Shown in pieces: positions 46,140 to 57,824 of a DNA stretch of 64,000 nucleotides (position 1 is the stretch's first letter; the number at the start of each line of letters is the position of its first letter). Position numbers and translations under genes: made by a program. The stretch is from Aureobasidium sp. EXF-3400 (Eukaryota > Ascomycota > Dothideomycetes > Dothideales > Saccotheciaceae), in assembly GCA_024195585.1 (NCBI GenBank), contig SWBL01000249.1:16563-80562 (forward strand). The letters run 5' to 3'. The notes below the pieces were generated by a model. It saw only the letters and a program-made list of their open reading frames with translations, did not search any database and was not told the origin of the DNA.

Positions 46140-47936
46140 TTAGATGGTGACGGCAACCTCAGGTCGCTGACTTGCAATCTCGCCGCCGGCTCCCATTTCG
46201 GCCCAATCGCCCCAAAGACCTCTCTTGCCACGAATGCGGAGTGGGGCACCCAACTCATCTGAGCTTTGCTCGACCTTGATGGCATCCTTTGTACCAAGAA
46301 CAAGCACCTCGAAGAACATCTTGGTTGCATCTTGCCTGCTCGTACGCGCTTCAGGGCAGAAGTCGGTGAAAAGGACGCTACGCTGAGCGCGAGTTGTGGG
46401 TGATGGAGGTTCGCCAGACTCATCTGAAAAGCGCTCACGCAAGAGATGCACAGCGTGCTTGGTACCGAGAGAGACGGGTCCAGAATCGGCAGGGTGCAGA
46501 ACAGGCATAGTAGTCTCGTCAAAAGCGGGTGCCGGTGAATAAGCTTCCATCTCCTCCTCTTGAGCGGGCTCGTTGATAGAAGGAATGTCGTCGCCACCAA
46601 AAGCGGGAGCAAAGTCGTCAGCACCAAGCGTAGGGTCCTGGAGATCTTCGGGTGCAGGTGATGTGGCTGCCCCGAGCGGGTGGGTCTCTTCCTCCTCCTC
46701 AGGGATCTCGATCTGGGGAAGACCACTATCTCTCTTGCGCTTGAGCTCACCAGCTGTGCGCACGACCTCGAGGGACAAGACACCTCTCAACTCAGGAGCC
46801 CAGCCCATGCTACGACCGTCACCCAGAATGTTAGACACAAAACCACCATTCTTCTGCATTTCCATGAGTGCTAGAAGGACTGGATCTCTAGGGAGGAAAG
46901 TGGGGGCCTTGAGGATCTTGCTGCGGTCCTCCTGTTGAGCGCGGATTTGTGAATTGTGTAGTTCGGTGTTGAGATCAGCAGGAAGAACCTTGCGACGCTT
47001 GGCGCGTTGTTGTGCCTGGATCATGGTCTCGTCTTGTTCAAGCTCGGTAGGTTGGTGCTCGAGCTGGAAAGTCTGCTCGAGGTCGCGCTCGACGCTAGAG
47101 CGAACAGACGAGAGTGGCGAGACACTATCCCGCTCACGGCGCACATCTGCACGGGTCAGAGCGTCAAGGTTGCTTTCTTCGATTTGAAGATCAAGGTCGC
47201 CCATCTCGATATCGTCATCCATGGGAAGAGGAGCCATTGAGACGTCTTTCTCAATAGTATCTTCGGGGCCACCAACGTCCAGATCCAGGTCGTCGTTGTA
47301 CAACATGCTCTGATCGTTCATTGCTGGGCGGGGCGTCTCTGCGCGTCTACCAATTTCAATGCTAGTATCTCCGCCGGCGGCACCTTCAGTAATGTCGCCA
47401 ATGTCAAGGTCGATATCATCGTCCTCGAGTTGAAGAGTCTGACTTGGATCTCCACGGCTGTTCATGCTCTCAGGCAGAAGCTGGCTGGTACCCCAATCCA
47501 AAAGCGTAGGGTCTTGACCAGGTCCGGGGGTGCTGTCAAGTAGCAGCTCGTCAAGGTCAGGCATTGGGGCGAAAAGATCCAACTCAGTGATTGTGTCAGG
47601 AAGCACGAGTGCGGCAGGGTTTGCGGTGTGTGACTGGTTGGAGGGGAGGTCGACATTTCCAGGACGGAAGGCGAGCTTGATCTTCATCAAGGCCTCATTG
47701 CAGTCATCTAGCAAGTAGCGAGCCTTTCTACTGTAGATACGGACGACACCGAGCAAGAGCTGACCACTCAGGCGCAGAGCAATAGGAGCTTGGTCATTCT
47801 TGATGATGGTGTGGACACTGCTTCCAATGTCGGACTGGAGGATGTTGTTCTTTGTCAATTTGCGCTCAATGTTGGCGGCCAACCAAACACGGGCGAGCGG
47901 ACCCGTCTTTGACAGGAGGGTTTCTGAATAGAACAT
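46140..47936 (-). CDS. RAD21: Cohesin kleisin subunit Rad21/Mcd1/Scc1
   Basis: Kleisin that closes the cohesin ring and is cut by separase at anaphase. 598 aa, one exon. The N-terminal Rad21/Rec8 domain covers 1-100 (MFYSETLLSKTGPLARVWLA, LRLSGQLLLGVVRIYSRKARYLLDDC), which binds SMC3. The middle is acidic, Pro/Ser-rich and disordered; ARRYG-like separase sites were not sought exhaustively. The C-terminal winged-helix region that binds SMC1 is seen at about 525-575 (TRQDATKMFFEVLVLGTKDAIKVEQ). The N-terminal MFYSxxLLxKxGPL marks the mitotic Rad21 form; a Rec8 identity cannot be strictly excluded. It is divergent from PMR1. Confidence 0.94.
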   Translation of the reverse strand: MFYSETLLSKTGPLARVWLAANIERKLTKNNILQSDIGSSVHTIIKNDQAPIALRLSGQLLLGVVRIYSRKARYLLDDCNEALMKIKLAFRPGNVDLPSNQSHTANPAALVLPDTITELDLFAPMPDLDELLLDSTPGPGQDPTLLDWGTSQLLPESMNSRGDPSQTLQLEDDDIDLDIGDITEGAAGGDTSIEIGRRAETPRPAMNDQSMLYNDDLDLDVGGPEDTIEKDVSMAPLPMDDDIEMGDLDLQIEESNLDALTRADVRRERDSVSPLSSVRSSVERDLEQTFQLEHQPTELEQDETMIQAQQRAKRRKVLPADLNTELHNSQIRAQQEDRSKILKAPTFLPRDPVLLALMEMQKNGGFVSNILGDGRSMGWAPELRGVLSLEVVRTAGELKRKRDSGLPQIEIPEEEEETHPLGAATSPAPEDLQDPTLGADDFAPAFGGDDIPSINEPAQEEEMEAYSPAPAFDETTMPVLHPADSGPVSLGTKHAVHLLRERFSDESGEPPSPTTRAQRSVLFTDFCPEARTSRQDATKMFFEVLVLGTKDAIKVEQSSDELGAPLRIRGKRGLWGDWAEMGAGGEIASQRPEVAVTI

Positions 47937-48863
47937 GGTGTGTGGTGTTGGATCTTGTGCGAAGAAGACGGAGTGTTGGCCGTGTTGACTGACGACAGAG
48001 ACAGAGACGCGCGACGCGTCTGGGTTTTGACTTTGACTTTTCGGCCTGTCGCAAGCCCGCTACACCTTAGGCGCAAGGATTCTGGGTGGGTTTCTGGCAA
48101 TCGCCGGGGTTAGACTAGCGGTTGACGAGATTTGGTATAGATGCGACAGATGGCGCGTGTGGATGGGATAGATGTTAGTGAGTAACCAAGTCCAGCACCG
48201 CGTCGGTCAGAGCAACGGGCCCATCAGCCAAGAGACGGTCACGTGTCGGACGTCTTTTGCACCAACCGACATGTATTATTGCAGATTCCGTCAATGTCCA
48301 ATGCAAAGAAACTGTATTGTGCTGCCGGAATAATACGAGTCTGTTGATACCATTGCTAGAAGCTCGACAAGTGTTTTGGAATCATGATATTCGTGCGTGA
48401 TTGAGTGCAGCATCCACAAGCTATTTACATGGCCAGGAAATGATGCGGGAATAAGCCTCGGAACTGGTACGGATGCAAGCTGCTGCGTGTCGCATCTGGC
48501 GCCGCATGGCCAACGACATGGCACTGACAAGGTTTGGTTGACCATGATGATGCTTCTGTCTCTTGGTGGATAAGCAGCAGTGATGGCGATTGGAAGGATT
48601 GGGGCCAATACAATATCGATTCTCCTATTCCAACAATAGACAGCCTCCAATACAAGATCGAACCGCTTTCTCCACATTTCGAGACACGTACCCTGAGCAC
48701 TACTTGAGCGTTGGTTTATTTGATCCTCTGCCTGTGTCCTCGACAGACTTGCTCCATTCTCGAAAGTCAGTTTCGATTACCCTCGTCGTGTCCGGCCTCG
48801 TCTTTGCCGTGCATTCCAGCGCATCTCGTATCTCGGGCCCCATGTTGACGACGGTCCATTGAC
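47937..48863. promoter_or_regulatory. Divergent promoter RAD21 / PMR1
   Basis: 927 bp between two start codons on opposite strands. Apart from the ACGCGT near RAD21, no site recognised. Confidence 0.5.
48014..48019. promoter_or_regulatory. MCB-type element ACGCGT upstream of RAD21
   Basis: Perfect ACGCGT, 78 bp before the RAD21 start. In yeasts this is the MBF site that gives G1/S expression, and budding-yeast MCD1 is such a target. Role here is inferred. Confidence 0.45.
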
Positions 48864-51800
48864 ATGTCCCGTTCGTCCACGCCGGCTTTGCCCATGTACA
48901 ATGCCTCGAGGCAGGATTTAGCACCCCCTGACCACTCTCGTCCACCATTGACCCGCCTAAGGACTCCGGTATCTACTTCGCACTTCTCTTTTGTCTTTGT
49001 CCCGCCCTGTACACCTTGAGCGCCCTGCACCGCTTGCGCCTCGAACCCCTAAATGCCACATGGTCAAGAATTGCTTGCTAACAACACATTTCCTCGCAGC
49101 AAACCGTCACAGCCAACCATGCAGTCCTTACACCTCAGGAGACCGCTACTCGCCTTTCCACCTCGCTGACACATGGCTTGCAACCCAACGAAGCTGCCAC
49201 ACGCCTCCATAGCGATGGCCCGAACGAACTACCTCACGAGGAACCTGAGCCGCTATGGTTGCGATTTGTCAAGCAGTTTCAAGAGACTTTGATATTGTTG
49301 CTATTGGCATCTGCTTTCATTTCGGCAGTCATGGGCAATCTGGAGGACGCTATCAGTATCGCCATTGCCGTCCTGATAGTAGTCACGGTTGCTTTCGTGC
49401 AAGAGTACCGATCCGAAAAGTCCATGGAAGCCTTGAATTCGCTCGTACCTCATTCCGCCCACGTCATTCGTAGCGCCGAACGCAGACCCGACAACGACAC
49501 GCTGGAGGAAGCCGAAAAGATTCCTCTGGCCACTGCCGAGAAGGCTTCTGTGACCCTACCCGCTGGTCAATTGGTCGTGGGAGACCTCGTCCTGTTTCAC
49601 ACTGGTGATCGCATTCCTGCCGACATTCGTATCACCCGTGCTGCGGACCTCTCTATTGACGAGTCCAATCTGACTGGCGAGAACGAGCCTGTACACAAGT
49701 TTGCAACAAGCATTACAGCATCGAAAAGAGAAGGATATCCTAGCTCGCCTGTATATGCATCTGAGGCTTCGGGCACAGTGGGTGCAGACCTCCGTCTCAA
49801 CGAGCAGAAAAACATCGCTTTCATGGGAACACTGGTTCGCTCAGGCTATGGTCAAGGTATTGTCATTGGTACTGGAGGCGGTACTGAATTCGGTGCCATC
49901 TCTGCTTCGCTGCAAGAGATTGAAAGCCCTCGTACACCCCTTCAACTTTCTATGGACAATCTTGGCAAGGAACTCAGTTACATGTCCTTTGGAATCATCG
50001 GCTTTATCATGCTCATAGGCTTCATTCGCGGCAGACCATTCCTGGAATTGTTCCAGATTGGTGTCTCTCTAGCAGTCGCTGCTATTCCAGAAGGTCTGCC
50101 CATCATTGTCACCGTCACACTCGCTCTTGGAGTTCTGCGCATGTCAAAAAGACATGCAATCGTGCGAAGACTTCCAAGTGTGGAAACTCTCGGCTCTGTC
50201 AACGTTATCTGCAGCGACAAGACAGGAACTCTTACTATGAACCACATGACTGTTACCAAGATGTGGCATTTTGACGACGAAGCGCCCGTAGATGTTGTCA
50301 AGGTACATGCGAAGGCTCCCTCGGATTCCGCCACACGCACCATTCTTCGTATTGGTAACATTGTAAACAACGGAAGATTGGGTTCCGAGTCATCTTCTCA
50401 CGGTACAGCAGCTTCGGCCGCAATTCTTTCCTCTACAATGGGAGGCGATCTTTCGAATGCAAAAAGTCGATGGACTGGTCAGCCGACTGATGTTGCGCTC
50501 TTGGATCTCTTGGATGCATTCGGTGAAGACGATATAAGACCAAATGTTGGAAGAAGGCGTAACGAAACACCATTCAGCTCAGAGCGCAAATGGATGGGAG
50601 TGGTCATTCACAACCCGCTCGAGCCCAATGGACCTGCAACTGCCTATATTAAGGGTGCTCTCGAGCGTGTTCTCGGTCGATGCGATACTTACATTACTTC
50701 ACAAGGACGTGAGGTTGTTCTGGACGAGCAAAGGCGTCAAGAAGCGCTGAAAGCAGCCGAAGAGATGGCGCAGGATGGACTGCGTGTTCTCGGTCTGGGA
50801 AGTGGATCTGTCCGTGACTCCAAGGATCGCCGCACGTCTCGTGGTACTTCTCCTAAGCTTGAAGGCTCTTCATTAGCGGATGAAGATCATCTTTACACTG
50901 GACTTTGTTTTGCCGGATTGGTCGGTATGAATGACCCCCCTCGTAAGGGTGTGGATCGTTCTATTCGCCGTCTCATGGCTGGTGGAGTCAAAGTCATCAT
51001 GATCACTGGTGATGCCGAGACCACCGCCGTGGCGATTGCAAAGAAGCTAGGCATGCCTATAAACATGTCATCAGCACTTGGTTCTCCAGTACTGCGTGGT
51101 GATCAGCTAGATCAGATGAGTGACGAAGACCTCGCTCAAGCAATCTCGCGCACTTCGGTCTTTGCAAGAACAAGCCCGGATCACAAGATGAAGATCATTC
51201 GAGCATTGCAATCAAGAGGAGACGTCGTAGCCATGACCGGCGACGGTGTGAACGATGCACCTGCCCTCAAAAAGGCAGACATTGGCATAGCAATGGGCAA
51301 ATTAGGAACGGACGTGGCCAAGGAAGCCGCCGACATGATCCTTACCAACGACGACTTCAGCACCATCCTCGCAGCCATCGAAGAAGGCAAAGGCATCTTC
51401 CACAACATCCAAAACTTCTTGACCTTCCAACTCAGCACATCTGCCGCTGCACTAGGTCTTGTCATGTTGAGCAGCGCGTTCGGCTACAAGAACCCACTCA
51501 ATGCCATGCAGATCCTCTGGATCAATATCCTGATGGACGGACCTCCTGCCCAGTCATTGGGTGTAGAGCCCGTAGACAAGACTATGTTGCAACTACCACC
51601 TCGACCCCGCCACGCTCGCGTCCTTACCCCTCGCCTTATCCGCCGCGTGCTGCAATCCGCCCTCGTCATCATGGCAGGCACGCTATACACCTACATCTCC
51701 AACCTCTCCTCCACCGACCTCGCCTCCCACGAAGTCTCACCCCGCGACACAACCCTCACATTCACCGCCTTCGTCCTCTTCGACATGTTCAACGCCCTCA

Positions 51801-52090
51801 CCTGCCGCTCCGCCACCAAATCTCTTCTCCGCGGCGAAATCAAATTCACAGGCCACAAAGCTAATGCCATGTTTAACTATGCCGTGGCGGGCAGTTTGCT
51901 GGGTCAGGCTTTGGTGATTTATTTCCCGCCTCTGCAGGGTGTGTTCCAGACTGAGGCGTTGGGATTGAGGGATTTGGTAGGGTTGGTGTTGCTTGCATCG
52001 ACGGTGTTTTGGGTTGATGAGGGTAGGAAGTGGTATGAGAGGAAGATTGCAAAGGGGAATGTGCTTGGTGGGTATAGCAGTAGGGTGTAA
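48864..52090 (+). CDS. PMR1: Golgi Ca2+/Mn2+ P-type ATPase (SPCA, Pmr1)
   Basis: Pumps Ca2+ and Mn2+ into the Golgi for glycosylation and calcium homeostasis. Exons 48864-48968 and 49100-52090, 1031 aa. The N-terminal exon was found by hand: [19 protein letters not shown], then a 131-nt intron with a GCTAAC branch, then [19 protein letters not shown], which joins in phase 0. The nucleotide at 49178 is a TTG codon, not a real start. P-type ATPase motifs are complete: PEGL in the fourth helix, phosphorylated D408 in [23 protein letters not shown] and TGDGVNDAP. There is no long C-terminal regulatory tail, which separates SPCA from plasma-membrane pumps. The ERK-like ending (WYERKIAKG) is cytosolic. 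Confidence 0.93.
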
Positions 52091-52299
52091 GAACAGAAAG
52101 GAAAAGGGAGAAGGCGATTGGATTTGTGTATATTTCTAGAGACTTTTTTTCCATTCCTTCTGTCGAAAAGGATTGCATAGCAAGGTTGCAGCAGATAGAT
52201 GGAACACAAGAGTGGTTTTTGTTTGATTCTTCGATTCAGCAATCATGCAACTTTCTTTTCGTTCATCTATGCACATTATATACAAGTCATGATAGACAT

Positions 52300-53301
52300 C
52301 TATGCCTTGTCGGCAGGGTAAAGGATTCCGTTCTGTCTTCTCAAATCGGAAGTGACAGAAACGATGTCATAACTCAATTGCTCGAGCTTAGCAGCAGCAT
52401 CAACATCCTTGTTGTTGATGATGCGAGCAAACTCTTCAGCCTCCTCTTGCAAGTTCAGATCCACCTTCTTCTCGGCCAACTCCTCAGTCTGCTTGGTCTT
52501 GCGGTCCCAGAACTTTACGCTTGCAATATCGGTGACGGAGTTCAGGCTGATGGTACCGTTCTCGCCGTAGACCTCTGTGGGCGCAAAGGAAGTGAAGCAC
52601 TTGCTTTGCTGGATCTGGACACCGAACTTTTCGTATTGCAGGACGATGAAGCCGCCAGCGTCGGCACCGGTGTGACAGATGAAGGGGGCGTAGGTCTGCG
52701 ACTTGGGCTTGCCGAACAGAGCGAGGGCGAAAGTGACGGGATAAACGCCCATGTCGACGAGAGAGCCGCCTGACATTTCGAGGTTGAAGATGTTGGGAGT
52801 CTCGCCAGCGAGAACATTGTTGTAGCGAGAACTGTACATGGAGAAGTTGAGACTGGCGCCAAAGATTGTGCCCAGCTTCTTCTCTTCGAAGAGAACGCGG
52901 CGGAGCAGCTTGTAGTTGACTTCTTGAATGTGACGGTAGGCTTCAATCAAGAAGACGTTGTTTTCCTTTGCGATCTTGAAGAGGTCCTGCAGCTCGGCGA
53001 GAGTTGAGGTGGCGGGCTTTTCGAGAATGACATGCTTCTTTGCTTGGAGGATTGTCTTTGCTTGCGAGTAGTGCAACGAGTTGGGCGAGGCGATGTAGAC
53101 GGCATCGAGGTTCGAGTCTTGGACGAGAGAATCGATGGATGTGTAGACGGTCTTGACGGAGAACTTGTCGGCAAAGGTACGAGCGGTCTCCTCACTGCGA
53201 GAATAGACGGCTGCCAGCTTCCATTGTTTGGTAGCTTGAGCGCACTGGACGAATGACTCGGTGATCCAGTTTGTGCCGATGATGCCAAAATTGAGAACCA
53301 T
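52300..53301 (-). CDS. Gfo/Idh/MocA family oxidoreductase
   Basis: NAD(P)-dependent sugar or polyol oxidoreductase of the Gfo/Idh/MocA type; substrate unknown. 333 aa, one exon. The start at 53301 opens the Rossmann fold (VLNFGIIGTNWITESFV). The frame remains open upstream to 53709, but that part has no fold motif. Family motifs: YIASPNSLHYSQA, VILEKPATST with the catalytic-region EKPA, and the second-domain GGSLVDMGVYPVTFALALFG. The C-terminus is a beta-sheet dimerisation-type half. It could be a dihydrodiol dehydrogenase-like or xylose dehydrogenase-like enzyme; I cannot tell which. Confidence 0.9.
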   Translation of the reverse strand: MVLNFGIIGTNWITESFVQCAQATKQWKLAAVYSRSEETARTFADKFSVKTVYTSIDSLVQDSNLDAVYIASPNSLHYSQAKTILQAKKHVILEKPATSTLAELQDLFKIAKENNVFLIEAYRHIQEVNYKLLRRVLFEEKKLGTIFGASLNFSMYSSRYNNVLAGETPNIFNLEMSGGSLVDMGVYPVTFALALFGKPKSQTYAPFICHTGADAGGFIVLQYEKFGVQIQQSKCFTSFAPTEVYGENGTISLNSVTDIASVKFWDRKTKQTEELAEKKVDLNLQEEAEEFARIINNKDVDAAAKLEQLSYDIVSVTSDLRRQNGILYPADKA

Positions 53302-53956
53302 TTTATTTTTTCTGTACTGATGGTTTGTATAGAGAAATGTAGGTAGGTGAGTGTTGAACAAGTCAAAAATGTCAGATTGACTCCAAGACGCGGCTGCCCT
53401 CAATGGTTGATGAGCCGCATGGCTGTGGGCTGTACCTTCCTCGAGCGGGAGCTCCAAGAAATGGTGGGGTCGTTGCTCTCTTGAGTATGGCCTAGTAACG
53501 GCACCCCCACCAGTGACGACCTTCGTGTGCGATCTTGAGGGGCTCCATAATGGTTCCACCATCGGGCTTTGGGGGCGCAAACAAGCATTCAACATTCGGG
53601 CCGTGAGTGCGGCGAGTCGTTCTTTCCCGAACGCCGCGCCGTCACTCGCAGAAGGCAGGGACCAAGGCGAGGAGGGGTGCCGCCCGAGACGTGCGATCGA
53701 AGGTGACAAGAAATTTAGACGCCCGAAGGTCTGGAAATCTTGTCAGTTCCTCGTGTTTCCTTTTTGCCAAACATCCACTCACCAATGACTTGACCTGTCA
53801 CCATGTTGCCGCCCATTAATTGATTGATCTGCGTGCGCTTTTCTTTTGCATCTTCTCTCGCCTCTCGTTTCGACCATCACCACCACTCTCGCTTCACTCG
53901 TGTCCTGCCTACCATATCAAGTAATCCCACAAGCTCATCTCGACTAATCACTCACC
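53302..53956. promoter_or_regulatory. Divergent promoter region
   Basis: Between the oxidoreductase start (-) and the gene at 53957 (+). CT-rich near 53860-53950. No further gene supported. Confidence 0.45.
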
Positions 53957-55881
53957 ATGTTCGGTGGTTTCGGTGCTGGTATGTTTGTCGTCTCGCAAAT
54001 CATTACATTCCTCAAGGCACGCCGGCACATCTAGCCTGTCTTGCATATCGCCTAGTCAAGTCGACCCAATCCGGCATGGTAGTTCCTGTCAACTCCTACA
54101 GTCGCACATAGCGCTCTGAATGCCAATCGCCTTCGCACCTCAAAGACTTTCCCTCTCTACCACACGTGCCATTCTCTCATCGTCTGACTGTATGCGACAC
54201 AGCGAGCAACTACGCCAGCTACATCGACCCCTTCAAAGAAAGACCCCAGCCTGATCCGCCGACTCATGTTGGTCTGCCCAACTACTCCAGACAAGAAAAC
54301 TTGAGAATAAGAGACTGGCACGACGACTCTGATCGTCCTAACTTGCGCCGCGATTTCGTCGAGTCACGCAGGGTCTCAGACATTACTGCAAAGTTCTACG
54401 CCGATTTGAATGTCCGTTTCGCCACACCATGCCCAGTCGACCAATTAGTCCCGACCGACCACGAGGGACGCCCATACATGCCATCCAGTGACGAAGAGCT
54501 GAACCCGACCATGGCCGACAATACCAATAATAACCAGGGTAATTTCGTCACCAGGCTCGTCGAATTGAAGACCGAGAACGACATTGCCTACCGCACCGTT
54601 ACTCGCACAAACCTACCCGAGGGCTTGGGCAAGATTCGTCTCAGTGATTTTCGCACATTTTTCACTGCTCTCCACAGCATGAGCGAGCACTGGGAAACAG
54701 ATCTTGACGACTACTTCGTTCTGGATGATGACGGCAAAAGTGTTCGCGAAGAAGACCACCCCGAATACGCCGACCCGGACATGATGATTGACGTGCGAAA
54801 TTTGGAAGAACCTGTCGACCTTGGTCCTGCTACACCACTAACTTACAGCGAACTCGTCGCAAGAGATCAAGAATCCCCACCGCTGTCCAAGATGATCTCT
54901 AATGGCTCTGATGCGTCTTCGGACGATTTCTTGCGGGAATTGTATCGTGGTAGACGCACCTCTACCGGCAGTAAGATGCCTTGGGTGTACCGAATGGATG
55001 TGATCAAGGGCTTCATGGAAGCAGCCGCCTTCCCTTTCCGCTGCAAGCTCGGTCCGCCACGCGTACATCCTACTCTGCTGTTGAGCGGCGTACGCTTGCC
55101 TGTCAATTACCAGTCGTTCATGGTGCATCGTGTGCCGAAAGAGAAGGAGAAGAGACACATGGTACAAGGACCGCTCATGGCTGCGTATGTCCGCAAAGAG
55201 TTGGAAGACTTTGACTCGGGATTCGATGACGAGAAGCGAGACAAGCTACGGTTGGACCAGCTGAAGGAGATTGGCAGTCTCTTGCATCTTGCACAAGAAA
55301 GACGGCGACAGGGCCGTGAGGAAAAGATTTGGGCAAAGCCGATTCCAAAGAGTGGAAAGTACTGGTTCAGCGAGATGGCGTCAGATGCGGCAGAACCGGA
55401 AACGCCTGATATGGACGATGCCAACGACCTTATTGCTGCAGCATTGGGTAAGGAAGCTGCTGCTCATTTTGCAAATGGAAAGAAAAAGAAGAGGTCGCAG
55501 TATGAGATGTGGAAAGCCATGGAGCCGATGCGGTCTTTTTGGGACCCTAGCAGCGAGTATCAAGCCATCGGTAAAGAAGAGGGTAGCGACTGGGATACGG
55601 TAAGGGACCTAATAGTTGATCACAAATGCTGTGCTAACTGGACGCGACAGGTCTACGTGCTATCCAGCATGTACTATCATGTTTCAATTCTCAAACTGCG
55701 AGTACATGGTGCCTATCTCGACTTTGTAGCCACCGGTAACTTCCCGGAGACGATTCCCGAGGACAAGGACTGGTGTCATCCAGTGCTGCAACGCTCCAAG
55801 TGGTTTGACTTGTTCAATGTCAACGACAGGATAGAAGCATTCCGTTGCCTCTGGGGTATCATGTGCTACCTGACCAGATGA
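53957..55881 (+). CDS. Conserved fungal protein of unknown function, 549 aa
   Basis: Not recognised. Exons 53957-53978 (only 22 nt, MFGGFGA), 54203-55599 and 55651-55881. The first intron is 224 nt, long for this window, and ends GACACAG; the second is 51 nt and keeps the frame open if retained. The product has no signal peptide or membrane segment. A tract such as NYSRQENLRIRDWHDDSDRP near the N-terminus is followed by a compact Arg/Lys-rich middle (PWVYRMDVIKGFMEAAAFPF, VHPTLLLSGVRLPVNYQSF) and an Arg/Glu-rich helical part. A C-terminal block with EMWKAMEPMRSF and WYDLFN-like WFDLFNVNDRIEAFRCLWGI follows. An acidic linker (PDMDDANDLIAAALG) precedes it. Function unknown. Confidence 0.7.
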
Positions 55882-56658
55882 CAGAACCCACGAAAAAGAT
55901 ATCTACAGGATGGAAGACGATTATGACGGAAAGTGAAAAATAATTTATTACAATAGACAGGATACATGGTGCATTTGGACGGCATGGGAAAAATGGAGTT
56001 CTGATTCTTTGGGTCATCATAGAAGACGTGGAAATCTCAGTGTTGGTTCCCTTAGCGACATAAGACTAGGCAAGGAAGCTTCTCCCATACTCTTTCGAAC
56101 ACAGGAGGTGTGACGTGATTTACAACTAATCAACATACAGGATGTTCCTCTGGTCCAGAGATGCGTCCCAAGAGAGCCTGACCCAAGACGATGGGTTCCC
56201 TCTGAATACTACTCGATCTCCCAAAGTACTGTCCATTTCTACAAGATAGCAGAATTGGCTCTGTGGTCTGAGCTAGACTGACGAGATCCTCCATGACGTA
56301 AACTCCTCAGGTATTGATGTAGGTGTCCGGAACATTAGATTCTATCCGTAAGTCTCACAGAGACTTTCTGTCAATGTGATTCTTTTGTATTAGTATCAGC
56401 AAAAGGTGGTCACGATCATCAGTACTCGCATTGTTTCCATAACCAGCCAGATCCTCGGATACTTCTTTCAAGTTGAAAAAGACAAAGAATCCACGCCCAC
56501 GATGATTTTAGCTTTTTTCAGCCGAAATAGGTGCAATCCAGTCAGGCGAACAAAGACACCCAGGAAGAACGCGGACTTGATAAATTGGCCCAAAGCTTCC
56601 ACGACTGAATCATCACACAACAATCTCACAGATATCTCGAACCACATCGAACCACAGC
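55882..56658. other. Intergenic, no gene seen
   Basis: 3' flank of the preceding gene and 5' flank of the interrupted DUF6590-like gene. The frame at 56406-56666 has no motif. Confidence 0.45.
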
Positions 56659-57498
56659 ATGACTAAATCTAAATCAACCCTATTCTCACTCACAGAGAAC
56701 CCACTCGGGCCAGATGGACAACCTCTCCGACGATCTGAACGTCTCAAAATAATTGACAGCAAGGATGAGCTCTTCAGAGAGCATCAAAAAGATGAAGGCA
56801 TAAACTACGAGAGGCGCGTGCTGTATAACCCTGAGAAGAAGAAGTTTTTCAAGCTCTATGCCGTCAAGGCGCTAGACGTCAAGCTCGACAACTTGTGGCC
56901 AGGAAGAATCGTCAAGGCAGTCGACTGCTATCCTCAGACAAGCTCGAAAGCGAACCCTTATGATGGTGCTATTGGCAAAACCACCACAGCAGGCCCGATC
57001 GCTGCCAAGTTTCGCTACATGATAGTCGTGTGGAGGACTGATGTCGGTGTGGCCGCTATACCACTCTACACGCTTGGGGAAGCCTCTCTGCGCCAGACCA
57101 GGATGGATGAATACGTCAGCGTCTTCACGGAACCCCATTGACGTGGCAATACCCCCTGGGCCGGCATGCCAATCATTGCAAGGTTCAACAAAGAGTACAA
57201 CTGCGAACCTCAATGTTACGCTGACCTCTCCCGACCCCACTGGATCAGTCAGTGGGAGACCATTTACGACGATGTTGGTCGCATTGAGGGTGGAGAGTAC
57301 AGCAGGCTGATGGATCTTCTCACCATGAAGGAGCGCGAATTTAGAACCGCTGCTTTTGCTAAGTTCGATACGAATGACAACAACCCTGAGCCATGGTCAC
57401 CTTGGAGGCCTGGCCACGAACACCAGCCAAAACCTGGTGTTAGATATGCTGACGCAAAAACGAGAAGGATGAGCAAGAAGAAGTTTCAGCGGGTTTGA
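56659..57498 (+). pseudogene. DUF6590-like protein (copy 2), interrupted by an in-frame TGA
   Basis: Same family as 28323-29132. One frame runs 56659-57498 (280 codons) but has a single TGA at 57139-57141. Both halves match the copy-1 blocks: the upstream part has LRRSERL, NLWPGRIVKAV, GPIAAKFRYMIVVW and VAAIPLYT; the downstream part has TPWAGMP and VGRIEGGEYSRLMDLLT. Since TPWAG lies just after the stop, removing it by splicing would lose a conserved block, and no good GT-AG pair encloses the TGA. It is therefore a recently disabled gene, a sequencing error, or a gene with readthrough. The upstream frame alone (56659-57141) would give a 160-aa product lacking the C-terminal half. Confidence 0.7.
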
Positions 57499-57824
57499 AT
57501 TCGGTCCAGTATTTCTATGTATTGCGAATTTTCGTTTATGTATTTGAAGAGTTGATTTTGATTACTTGCAACATCTAATCTAACTTATTGAGGAGCTTGA
57601 ACTTGTCTCTTGAGGCCCAAGTGGCTGCAGTGATTGCTCTGTAAGGTGAATGTCGAAGGACTTGAACTGGAACAAAGACATTTACTGAAGGCCGGAAACG
57701 GATTGTCTGTGGTTGAGAATCAAGAGCGTGCAAATGCATAGAATTTCTTTGTCCTCTTTACACATAAGGACGAACCACAGGTCATCCGAGCAGATCTATC
57801 AATCTCTCTACCATCAAATCCAAC
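57499..57824. other. Intergenic, no gene seen
   Basis: Short spacer between two DUF6590-like genes on the same strand. Nothing recognised. Confidence 0.45.

Noticed and set aside
49178..49180. Apparent start of PMR1 at TTG 49178
   Set aside because: Codon is TTG inside the exon; a two-exon model from ATG 48864 gives a proper N-terminus.
53302..53709. In-frame N-terminal extension of the Gfo/Idh/MocA gene
   Set aside because: No Rossmann or targeting signal; the fold starts right at the chosen ATG 53301.
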